In this document: in pieces, positions 18,673 to 25,838 of the stretch
Numbering within the stretch: position 1 is the stretch's first letter
Layout: every line of letters starts with the position of its first letter
Assembly (NCBI RefSeq): GCF_014651995.1
Contig: NZ_BMXY01000002.1
Span: 393,616-457,615 of the forward strand
Source: Cognatilysobacter xinjiangensis
Lineage (GTDB): Bacteria > Pseudomonadota > Gammaproteobacteria > Xanthomonadales > Xanthomonadaceae
Direction: 5' to 3'
DNA length: 64,000 nucleotides
Notes under the pieces: generated by a model
Seen by the model: the letters and a program-made list of their open reading frames with translations, nothing else
What the model was told of the DNA's origin: nothing
Databases searched by the model: none
Translations under genes and position numbers: made by a program

Positions 18673-18820
18673 CGGATCGCCACACTCGGCACTGCTTGCC
18701 CGCCGCAGCACGGCGGGCGTTCGTCAGCGCGCGAGCCAGCCGATCGCGAGCGGCGCTGCCTCGTTTGGTCGCGACGGCGCGCGTCGTGCGCGCCGCCCTT
18801 GGGGGGTCTGTCGATAGCAC
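18673..18820. repeat. Dispersed intergenic repeat, copy C
   Basis: Matches the second half of copies A and B: GGATCGCCACACTCGGCA, the GCCCGCCGC hairpin arm, the identical 22-base core at 18716-18737, and CGCCGCCCTT at the end. The first half, with the A-rich patch, is missing. Confidence 0.72.
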
Positions 18821-18828
18821 TCGGCAAA

Positions 18829-19056
18829 TGAGGTCCAGGGAACTCGACTCTGACCTTCAATCCGGCTCGGCTACCGACGGCGACGAAAATGCACTCTGAC
18901 CCCGTTTTCGTGGTGTTGCCAGGCTACTGAGGTCGAGGAATCGGACTCTGACGCCAATTTCCTAAATGAACCTGACCCCTTTGTTCGGAGCCCTTTGTTC
19001 GCTTTTTTTGCGTTACTACTCGGCTGCTGAGGTTGAGGAAATCGCACTCTGACCCC
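18829..19056. repeat. Cluster of short ACTCTGACCCC-type repeats
   Basis: Three copies of a 27-33 bp element (CTGAGGTYGAGGAA ... CTCTGACSCC) at 18829-18855, 18924-18955 and 19024-19056, plus two shorter ones (AAAATGCACTCTGACCCC at 18886-18903; AAATGAACCTGACCCC at 18964-18979). The base composition is much lower in GC than the host genes. Elements with GGGGTCAGAGT on the other strand are often seen near REP-associated transposase genes, but no such gene is present here. The cluster lies just downstream of the low-GC operon and may mark an insertion boundary. Confidence 0.65.
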
Positions 19057-19088
19057 TGCCTCTCTCCTGCTTATCTGTTTCTGCTTCG

Positions 19089-20279
19089 CTAGGAAATAGA
19101 CATCCGAAGCGCGGGATAAAACGTGCTGATCGGATTGTCCACCGCCTCGGGGTCGTCCAGAGCCCGACGCACCTGGCTGCTGATCTCCGCACGATGCGTT
19201 TCAAGCTTTGGGACTAGCGAATAGATGTCGGACGTATCTATACGTATCGTGCGCATCTGGTTTACATCGAAAGGCAATCGCTCCTGCGTTCGCGAAATTT
19301 GCACAATTGGCAATCGCGCGGCGTGGCGCAAGGCGAGTTCGTAAAACACGTTCGGGTTGTGAAATGACAAGTCTGCAATCACAAGTCTCGATTGCAGTAT
19401 GCAGTCGATGATTTGCCGAGTGATCGTTCCTGGCTTGTCAATCGCATCCGCCCTGACAAGCTTCAATCCGAAAGGCTCCAGAGCAGGCTCAACAATAGAG
19501 CTGACAAAGAGATCGGAGTGCTTGCGCTGCTCGCTACCCTCCTCACCGATAGGCGTGATGTAAAAGCACATGGCGTCAAATTCGGCCTTAGGCGCTGTCA
19601 CCATTGCGCCGTTTTCCACACGGTATTGATCTAGTTGTGGCCGGGCAAAATCGGATAGCACGCGCGAGTCCGCTTTCGCTGGAAGCGTATCTAAAAAGTG
19701 CTCAACTGAGACAATTCGTTCCGCGCCCGAGAGGGTCTGCAGCAGACCGACAAACCGCAGGTTGATCACAAATGTATCAACCGCTTCTTCTGCGAGATCT
19801 TCAGGCACCCCGGCATCTTTGGCCGCGTCGATCAGGGCAGCTCTCAGTGGAAGCTTATTTCCTAGAAATCGCTCGTATAGAGCTCTGAACGAATCGATTC
19901 GCTCGATTGCGAGGGCTATGCGAGCGCGGGACTGCTCACGAGGTGGGAGCTCATCATCAACCGCTTTCAGGCCGTCGCTTGTGAGTTTGAGAAATTCAGC
20001 CTGATAGCCGCCCTCGGTTAGCCCGTACTTGCCCGCATTGGTGATGAGCTGGCGACTTGCGCTGCTTTCTGGTGACTTTTGAAGGTGGTCAAAGACAGAT
20101 ACTCGTCTAACGGCTTGCCCGCTTCCGAAATCAAATATCGCCTTCGCAAATTCGAGCGCTTCCTGAAAAGACGCCGCAGGAAAAGGGCGGCTGTTCCTTG
20201 CCTTTTTCTTAGTCACGGCCGCCTCAATGCGTTCCTCATGCGTTTGAGGTGTTTGCGAGTGCCTAGCTTTAGTCACCAT
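19089..20279 (-). CDS. Winged-helix plus TIR/deoxyribosyltransferase-like protein
   Basis: A 396-residue soluble protein. Residues about 36-110 resemble a DUF5343-type winged helix (L-E-F-A-K-A-I-F-D; G-K-Y-G-L-T-E-G-G-Y; L-K-L-T-S-D-G-L-K-A-V). A helical linker runs to about 230. Residues 234-375 are a Rossmann-like domain of the nucleoside 2-deoxyribosyltransferase/TIR type: I-T-P-I-G (241-245), R-A-D (276-278), I-A-D-L-S (301-305) and N-P-N-V-F-Y-E-L-A (308-316) with candidate catalytic E314. Proteins with this C-terminal domain are common in defence islands and may cleave NAD or nucleotides. GC is about 53% in a sampled 60 bases, against 77% in a sampled neighbour. It overlaps the upstream membrane-protein gene by 11 bases, so the two are translationally coupled. 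Confidence 0.8.
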   Translation of the reverse strand: MVTKARHSQTPQTHEERIEAAVTKKKARNSRPFPAASFQEALEFAKAIFDFGSGQAVRRVSVFDHLQKSPESSASRQLITNAGKYGLTEGGYQAEFLKLTSDGLKAVDDELPPREQSRARIALAIERIDSFRALYERFLGNKLPLRAALIDAAKDAGVPEDLAEEAVDTFVINLRFVGLLQTLSGAERIVSVEHFLDTLPAKADSRVLSDFARPQLDQYRVENGAMVTAPKAEFDAMCFYITPIGEEGSEQRKHSDLFVSSIVEPALEPFGLKLVRADAIDKPGTITRQIIDCILQSRLVIADLSFHNPNVFYELALRHAARLPIVQISRTQERLPFDVNQMRTIRIDTSDIYSLVPKLETHRAEISSQVRRALDDPEAVDNPISTFYPALRMSIS

Positions 20280-20919
20280 GCGCGCGGTCCGTTAACGGAA
20301 GAGTTGAGGTCAATTTTTCGCCCCCGCTCGACAATGGTATGCCGAGTTCTCGGCGGCAGATTTCCATGCGGATTTCATGAAGCTGCCATGCCCCTTTTCG
20401 GGCTTGGTCGAGCATGTAAATCGCTATTGCCGCAGTTGCGATCACAAGTCCAAGAGTCGTTTGCCAGTCGAATCCAACGTCTTTTACCCAGGCGAGTGCG
20501 ATGGCAAATGCCGCGGATGTACACGCGGGAATCATGGAGAGCTCGAACTTCAACCGGGTGACCATGGCCCGAACATAGCGCTGCGCGACGAATCGTTCGG
20601 CCGAGGTGGTGAAAAGGTAGCTCATCCACTGTTGATCGAAGTCTGAGTAGGCGAGTGACTTCGTGCGGCAAACGTAGCGATCGACGTACTTAACCTCAAT
20701 TTCTGATCCGACGTCCTCAATGATCATTCCTACGACTAGAGACAACGCCAGCACAGAGGCGCCGACGATTACGCCCGCGTCTTGCCACGTCGTTACCTGC
20801 AGGAGGGCCGGCCATATGAACCATGCGGCCCAAGGAAATGCGGCGAGCATTCCAGGCAGGAGGATCACAACCACCACGCGGAAGACGTCGGGCTTCAGCG
20901 GACTGCTGATATCCATCAT
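20269..20919 (-). CDS. Four-helix membrane protein of candidate defence operon
   Basis: A 216-residue integral membrane protein, first gene of the two-gene low-GC operon. Predicted helices are at about 13-36, 48-67, 127-145 and 153-170. A cytosolic loop of about 60 residues between helices 2 and 3 holds many charged and aromatic residues, and a helical tail of 45 residues follows. I do not recognise the family. In two-gene immune modules such a protein is often the membrane-damaging effector; here that is inference from its partner. Tandem ATGs at 20917-20919 and 20914-20916 lack a clear ribosome site. The start lies only about 11 bases after the nrdJb terminator T-tract. Confidence 0.7.
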   Translation of the reverse strand: MMDISSPLKPDVFRVVVVILLPGMLAAFPWAAWFIWPALLQVTTWQDAGVIVGASVLALSLVVGMIIEDVGSEIEVKYVDRYVCRTKSLAYSDFDQQWMSYLFTTSAERFVAQRYVRAMVTRLKFELSMIPACTSAAFAIALAWVKDVGFDWQTTLGLVIATAAIAIYMLDQARKGAWQLHEIRMEICRRELGIPLSSGGEKLTSTLPLTDRAHGD

Positions 20920-20929
20920 TCATATCCAC

Positions 20930-20962
20930 AAAAAAGGCCAGGTCGTGTCGATGCCTGGCCTT
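20930..20962 (-). terminator. Rho-independent terminator of nrdJb
   Basis: Read on the minus strand, a 9-bp stem AAGGCCAGG / CCTGGCCTT with an 11-base loop runs straight into six Ts at 20930-20935. It lies 28 bases past the nrdJb stop codon. It is one of the few U-tracted terminators in the window. Confidence 0.85.
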
Positions 20963-20989
20963 GATTGAAGTGCTGTTAGGGGTGGGGCC

Positions 20990-21718
20990 TCACCCGCACT
21001 TGCTATACCCACAATTCAAGCAAGTCGCACACCCATCCATCAGCACCAGCGCCTTCGTGCTGCACTTGTGGCACATGGTCGCGCTGGGCGGGAAGGTGGT
21101 GCCGTCGCCGGTGACGGCCACGCTCTCGTTCGCGGCGGGTGCATTCGCGCGTTCGTACGCGGCGCGCTTCTCGGCGATCAGGGCGCGGGCGGCGTCGCTC
21201 ATTTCGGGGTCGTGGATCAGGCCGATCGACTTCATGTGTTCCTCGACCACGGCGCCGATCTCGGCCACCAGGCTCGGCATGTACACGCCGCCGGCCTTGA
21301 AGTAGCCGCCGCGCGGGTCGAACACGGCCTTCATCTCGTCGACCAGGAAGGTCACGTCGCCGCCCTTGCGGAACACGGCGGACATGATGCGCGTGAGCGC
21401 GACGATCCACTGGAAGTGCTCCATCGACTTGGAGTTGATGAAGACCTCGAACGGGCGGCGCTGTTCGTGCTCGGTGCCGGCGTTGAGCACGATGTCGTTG
21501 ATCGTCACGTACATGGCGTGCTCGACCAGCGGCGTCTTGATCTTGTAGGTGGAGCCGATCAGCACGTCCGGGCGCTCGACGCGCTCGTGCATCTGGATGA
21601 CGTCGGCGAGCTTGTTCTCCACCGGGGCGGGCGCGCTGCTGGCCTGGGCCTCGCGGGCGCGATCCTCCGCACCGATCACGCTGTAGCCCTTGATTTTCTT
21701 CTCGATCTTGACGGCCAT
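20990..21718 (-). CDS. nrdJb: B12-dependent ribonucleotide reductase, small split part NrdJb
   Basis: A 242-residue protein that corresponds to the C-terminal part of class II (adenosylcobalamin) ribonucleotide reductase in organisms where NrdJ is split. It has S-M-E-H-F-Q-W-I-V-A-L-T-R and G-G-Y-F-K-A-G-G-V-Y-M-P-S-L in the middle. It ends with a zinc-ribbon-like Cys cluster C-H-K-C...C-A-T-C-L-N-C-G-Y-S-K-C-G, the redox tail. It should work with NrdJa (23214-25343) to make dNTP precursors without oxygen. The two parts are separated by the AlgP-like gene. A strong terminator follows. Confidence 0.88.
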   Translation of the reverse strand: MAVKIEKKIKGYSVIGAEDRAREAQASSAPAPVENKLADVIQMHERVERPDVLIGSTYKIKTPLVEHAMYVTINDIVLNAGTEHEQRRPFEVFINSKSMEHFQWIVALTRIMSAVFRKGGDVTFLVDEMKAVFDPRGGYFKAGGVYMPSLVAEIGAVVEEHMKSIGLIHDPEMSDAARALIAEKRAAYERANAPAANESVAVTGDGTTFPPSATMCHKCSTKALVLMDGCATCLNCGYSKCG

Positions 21719-21829
21719 CGGCCCTGTCCCCGTGCTGCGTTGCTGTTGTCGGTAGTGGCGCGTCGCCCTGGGCGGCGCGTCGTGGAATCGGAAGGTGCCG
21801 GCGGCGGGCCGCCGGCACCGGTTGCTGCG

Positions 21830-23002
21830 TTACAGGCTGGCGCGGCTGTCGCCGCGGCTGCGGCCGTTCAGGCCGCGACCGGCCAGCGAGCCGCGCGCCG
21901 TGGCGCCGCGCGAGGCGGTGCCGGTGCTGCGGGTGGACGCGGCCGAACGGCTGCCCGCGCTCTTGCGCGCGCCGCCCTTCTTCGCCGCCGCGCCGCGCGA
22001 GGACGCGCCGGCCGAACGGCCCGACGCCTTCTTCGCGGTGGCGGTGCGGCCGCCCTTCTTGGCCGCCGAGCCGCGGCCCGTCGAACCGCCGCGGCCGCTC
22101 GAGCTGCCGCCGCGGCCCGAGGCCTTCTTGGCCGCCGAGCGCGTCGACTTCTTCGCCGCCGCCGTGCGACCGCCGGCCGACTTCTTCGACGCGGCCTTGC
22201 GCGCGCCGCCCTTCTTGGCGGCCGTCTTGCGCGTGGCGCCGGTCTTGGAGGCCGCCGTCTTGCGCGCGCCGCCCTTCTTCGCCGCGGTCTTGCGCGTGGC
22301 GCCCTTCTTGGCGGCTGCCTTGCGCGCGCCGGTGGCGCGGGTCTGCGCACCCTTGCGGGCGGCGGCCGAGCGGCGTGCGCTGGCGGCCGTCTCGCGCACG
22401 GCCTTGGTGGCGCGCGTGGCGGACTTCTTCACCGCCTTCTTCGCGGCGTTGACCTTGCGCGTCGTCGCGGCCTTCTTGCCGGCCGCCACGCGCGTGGTCG
22501 ACTTGCGACCGCCCGCGGCCTTCTTCGTCGCGGTCTTCTTGCTGGTGGCGCTCTTGCGCGCGCCGGCCGACTTGGTGGCCGACGTCGAGCGCGAGCCCGC
22601 CGCCTTCTTGCTGGCGGTCTTGCGGCCGCCGGTGGACGTGCCGGTGCCGGCCGAGCGCGAGCCCGCCGCCTTCTTCGTCGCGCTCTTGCGGCCGCCGGCC
22701 GACTTGCCGGCGCTGCCCGTACGCGTCGCGCGGCTACGCGACGCGGTGGACTTGCGGGCGCCCGACGAGCGGGCTTCCTTGCGCGCGGCGGTGCTGGTGC
22801 GCGTCAGCGACTTCTTCGCGTTCTGCACCACGCGGCCGACCGCGTCGCCCGCGCTGCTCGCGGTGTCGACGACCTTCTCGACCACGGTGCTGGCGGTGCC
22901 GGCGATGGCGCTGCCGATGTTGCTCGCGGTTTCCGCCACGGTGCCCGCCGCATTGGAGAGCGTCGAGGTCACGCCGTTGCCACTTCCGTTTCCATTGCTC
23001 AT
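21830..23002 (-). CDS. AlgP/histone H1-like Lys-Ala-rich protein
   Basis: A 390-residue protein. Residues about 1-65 form an amphipathic helical region (S-N-A-A-G-T-V-A-E-T-A-S-N-I-G), phasin-like. The rest is a low-complexity basic tail of repeats such as A-A-K-K-G-G-A-R-K-T-A and K-S-A-G-G-R-K, as in AlgP and bacterial histone H1-like proteins. It probably binds DNA or polyhydroxyalkanoate granules. AAGGAGGG before the ATG at 23002 fixes the start. Its position between the two halves of the split ribonucleotide reductase, on the same strand, is striking. Repeats make this gene prone to length change. Confidence 0.8.
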   Translation of the reverse strand: MSNGNGSGNGVTSTLSNAAGTVAETASNIGSAIAGTASTVVEKVVDTASSAGDAVGRVVQNAKKSLTRTSTAARKEARSSGARKSTASRSRATRTGSAGKSAGGRKSATKKAAGSRSAGTGTSTGGRKTASKKAAGSRSTSATKSAGARKSATSKKTATKKAAGGRKSTTRVAAGKKAATTRKVNAAKKAVKKSATRATKAVRETAASARRSAAARKGAQTRATGARKAAAKKGATRKTAAKKGGARKTAASKTGATRKTAAKKGGARKAASKKSAGGRTAAAKKSTRSAAKKASGRGGSSSGRGGSTGRGSAAKKGGRTATAKKASGRSAGASSRGAAAKKGGARKSAGSRSAASTRSTGTASRGATARGSLAGRGLNGRSRGDSRASL

Positions 23003-23041
23003 TTGGAAAGCCCTCCTTAGGGGCACTGTTTTTCAAATCGG

Positions 23042-23060
23042 GATAACGGGTGTCGTTATC
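23042..23060. promoter_or_regulatory. Inverted repeat upstream of the AlgP-like gene
   Basis: GATAACG and CGTTATC, separated by five bases, form a perfect 7-bp dyad 40 bp before the ATG. It could be an operator or a hairpin in the mRNA leader. A TATAGC hexamer lies nearby on the minus strand without a fitting -35. Confidence 0.35.
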
Positions 23061-23213
23061 GCGCTCTGCTATACAGCCGCTGCGCACAACAGCGTGTGAA
23101 AACCACGCTTACTTCATCGGGGTTTTTGACGGGACGGATGCGTTGCTGACGCGGTGTCGGAACGCATCGCGGGTGCCGCGCGCCGGGTGCGTTGCCCGCG
23201 CGTCGGCGGTCGA

Positions 23214-25343
23214 TCAGAACTTGCCGTAATAGCCTTCCTTCAGCGCATCGAAGAGGTTGGCGGCGGTATGCATCTCGCCGTCGTACTCGACCTCCTCGTT
23301 GCCCTTGACCTCGACCACCTGGCCGTCTTCCAGCTCGAAGCGGTAGGTGGTGTTCTCCAGGTCCTTCTCCTTGACCAGCACGCCCTGGAAGGCGGCCGGG
23401 TTGAAGCGGAACGTGGTGCAGCCCTTGAGGCCCTGCTTGTGGGCGTAGGTGTAGATGTCCTTGAAGTCCTCGTACGGGTAGTCGGTCGGGACGTTCGCGG
23501 TCTTGGAGATCGAGCTGTCCACCCACTTCTGCGCCGCGGCCTGCACGTCGACGTGCTCCTTCGGCGTGATGTCGTCGGCGGCGATGAAGTAGTCGGGCAG
23601 GGCGGCGGCCGGGTCGTCCGAGAACGGCATCGCGTCCGGGTTGACCAGCTCGCGGTAGGCCAGCAGCTCGAAGCTGTAGACGTCCACCTTTTCCTTCGAC
23701 TTCTTGCCTTCGCGGATCACGTTGCGCGAGTAGTGGTGGGCGAAGCTCGGCTCGATGCCGTTGGAGGCGTTGTTGGCGAGGCTCAGCGAGATCGTGCCGG
23801 TGGGCGCGATCGAGCTGTGGTGGGTGAAGCGGCTGCCGACCTCGGCCAGTTCCTTCACCAGCTCCGGCGCCACGTCGGCCACGCGCTGCATGTAGCGCGA
23901 GTACCGGGCGTGCAGCACCTTGCCGGTGATCTTGGCGCCGACCTTCCAGCCGTCCTTCTTCATCTCCGGACGCTTGCGCAGCATCTCGGCGGTGACGGTG
24001 AACTCCTCGTCCATGATCGGCGCCGGGCCCTTCTCGCGGGCGAGCTCCAGGCCCATCTCCCAGCCGGCCACCGCCATCTCGCGGGCGATCTGCTCGGTGA
24101 ACTCGCACGACTCCTTCGAGCCGTACTTCATGCGCAGCATGGTCACCGTGCTGCCGAGGCCGAGGAAGCCCATGCCGTGGCGGCGCTTGCGCATGATCTC
24201 GTTGCGCTGCTGCTCCAGCGGCAGGCCGTTCACCTCGACCACGTTGTCGAGCATGCGGGTGAACACGCGCACGACTTCGCGGTACTCGTCCCAGTCGAAC
24301 GTGGCCTGGTCGGTGAACGCGTTGCGCACGAACTTGGTGAGGTTCACCGAGCCCAGCAGGCAGGCGCCGTACGGCGGCAGGGGCTGCTCGCCGCAGGGGT
24401 TGGTGGCGCGAATGGTCTCGCACCACCAGTTGTTGTTCATCTCGTTGACGCGGTCGATGAGGATGAAGCCCGGCTCGGCGTAGTCGTACGTCGAGACCAT
24501 GATCATGTCCCACAGGTGCCGCGCGCGGATGTGGCCGTAGATCTTGCAGGCCACCAGCCCGTCGTCGCGCGTGACGTAGTTGCGGTGCGTCGGCCACTCG
24601 CGCCAGACCACCTGCTCCTCGTTGTCGAGGTCGAGGTCGCCCTGTTCCTTGACGTGCACCGGGAACACCAGCGGCCAGTCGCCGTCGGACTCGACCGCTT
24701 CCATGAAGCCGTCGGTGATCAGGAGCGAGAGGTTGAACTGGCGCAGGCGGCCGTCCTCGCGCTTGGCGCGGATGAAGTCGCGCACGTCGGGATGGCTGAC
24801 GTCGAACGTGCCCATCTGCGCGCCGCGGCGGCCGCCGGCCGACGACACGGTGAAGCACATCTTGTCGTAGATATCCATGAAGGACATCGGGCCGGAGGTG
24901 TACGCGCCGGCGCCGGCGACGAACGCGCCGCGCGGACGCAGCGTGGAGAACTCGTAGCCGATGCCGCAGCCGGCCTTCAGCGTGAGGCCCGCCTCGTGCA
25001 CCTTCTCGAGGATGCCGTCCATCGAGTCCTCGATGGTGCCGGAGACGGTGCAGTTGATCGTCGACGTCGCGGGCTTGTGCTCGAGCGCGCCGGCGTTGGA
25101 GGTGATGCGGCCGGCCGGGATCGCGCCGCGGCGTAGAGCCCACAGGAAGCGCTCGTTCCAGTACTTCTGCTTCTCGCCGGTCGGCTCGGCCTCGGCCAGG
25201 GCCTTGGCGACGCGCTGGTAGGTGGCGTCGATGTCGGCATCGACCGGCGCACCGGTCTTGGTCTTGAGCCGGTACTTCTTGTCCCAGATGTCCAGCGAGG
25301 CCGGCTGCAGCGGGATATCCCCGTTGCTCGGATTCTTGGCCAT
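23214..25343 (-). CDS. nrdJa: B12-dependent ribonucleotide reductase, large split part NrdJa
   Basis: A 709-residue class II ribonucleotide reductase catalytic subunit. Key sites: C98 in T-I-N-C-T-V-S-G (one of the redox pair), N-P-C-G-E with N314, thiyl-radical C316 and E318, and M-G-F-L-G-L-G-S-T. It reduces ribonucleoside diphosphates with adenosylcobalamin as radical source. The C-terminal redox tail is missing here and is supplied by nrdJb. GGAGGT eight bases before the ATG at 25343 favours that start over an ATG 30 bases upstream. A long leader of about 240 bases separates it from an NrdR-like box. No classical cobalamin riboswitch core was found. Confidence 0.9.
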   Translation of the reverse strand: MAKNPSNGDIPLQPASLDIWDKKYRLKTKTGAPVDADIDATYQRVAKALAEAEPTGEKQKYWNERFLWALRRGAIPAGRITSNAGALEHKPATSTINCTVSGTIEDSMDGILEKVHEAGLTLKAGCGIGYEFSTLRPRGAFVAGAGAYTSGPMSFMDIYDKMCFTVSSAGGRRGAQMGTFDVSHPDVRDFIRAKREDGRLRQFNLSLLITDGFMEAVESDGDWPLVFPVHVKEQGDLDLDNEEQVVWREWPTHRNYVTRDDGLVACKIYGHIRARHLWDMIMVSTYDYAEPGFILIDRVNEMNNNWWCETIRATNPCGEQPLPPYGACLLGSVNLTKFVRNAFTDQATFDWDEYREVVRVFTRMLDNVVEVNGLPLEQQRNEIMRKRRHGMGFLGLGSTVTMLRMKYGSKESCEFTEQIAREMAVAGWEMGLELAREKGPAPIMDEEFTVTAEMLRKRPEMKKDGWKVGAKITGKVLHARYSRYMQRVADVAPELVKELAEVGSRFTHHSSIAPTGTISLSLANNASNGIEPSFAHHYSRNVIREGKKSKEKVDVYSFELLAYRELVNPDAMPFSDDPAAALPDYFIAADDITPKEHVDVQAAAQKWVDSSISKTANVPTDYPYEDFKDIYTYAHKQGLKGCTTFRFNPAAFQGVLVKEKDLENTTYRFELEDGQVVEVKGNEEVEYDGEMHTAANLFDALKEGYYGKF

Positions 25344-25585
25344 ACCGACTACCTCCAGGCGCGCCGTGCTCATTCCTGCGTCATCTCCGGTCGAGGCCGC
25401 GCGGAGGCGGCCGGGGATTGGGGTGGCCAGCGCCGGGGCGAGGGCCGGAAAGGGGTGGTGTTCCACGGGGCGACAGTCCGTCGAAGCGGCCGTGAAACCA
25501 CTCTCGGGGGCGTTGGGGACCATGGGCCGGAGCCTCCGCTCCGACGCCTGCTACCTCAACCTATTCCCCGTCGAGTCGTCGTGAA
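25344..25585 (-). other. Long GC-rich leader of nrdJa
   Basis: About 240 bases lie between the NrdR-like box and the nrdJa start, with no gene. GC is high and several hairpins are possible, for example CGGAGC-loop-GCTCCG near 25530-25545. The conserved GCCACTG and B12-box elements of cobalamin riboswitches are not visible. The rest of the gap to 25838 holds upstream sequence of the protease gene. Confidence 0.45.
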
Positions 25586-25601
25586 CCACAAGATTTAGTG
25601 G
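25586..25601 (-). promoter_or_regulatory. NrdR-box-like site
   Basis: CCACAAGATTTAGTGG (minus strand CCACTAAATCTTGTGG) fits the NrdR consensus ACACWATATATWGTGT at most positions, including both CAC/GTG arms. NrdR is the ATP/dATP-sensing repressor of ribonucleotide reductase genes. A second box about 31 bp away, as usual for NrdR pairs, is at best very degenerate. Confidence 0.6.
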
Positions 25602-25838
25602 CTCCCGGGTTTGTGAAGGTAAGGACCGGAGGCCGGGTCGTCAACGCCTTGACGGCGCCCCTTCGAGTGCCTCACGAGGCGTTTTCACGGCATCTTGATG
25701 CTGCGATGCCGCATGTCCGACGAACGGCGCGGGACTGGCGGCACGAGCGCGCGGTCCGTGCTGCACTTGAATCCGTTCAGCTGCGGCGCGACATCGTTGC
25801 CGCCGAGGTTCCGTTTCCGCTTTCGTCCGAGGATCGCG

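Noticed and set aside
15190..18820. Small proteins encoded by the dispersed repeat
   Set aside because: Frames across copies A-C give short Arg/Ala/Cys-rich peptides with no conserved start or ribosome site. They are typical false predictions from this kind of repeat.
16709..19056. CRISPR array
   Set aside because: The tandem units have no spacers, the other repeats are irregularly spaced, and no cas gene is present.
25344..25585. Cobalamin riboswitch before nrdJa
   Set aside because: Expected from the enzyme's cofactor, but the GCCACTG core and B12 box are not seen.
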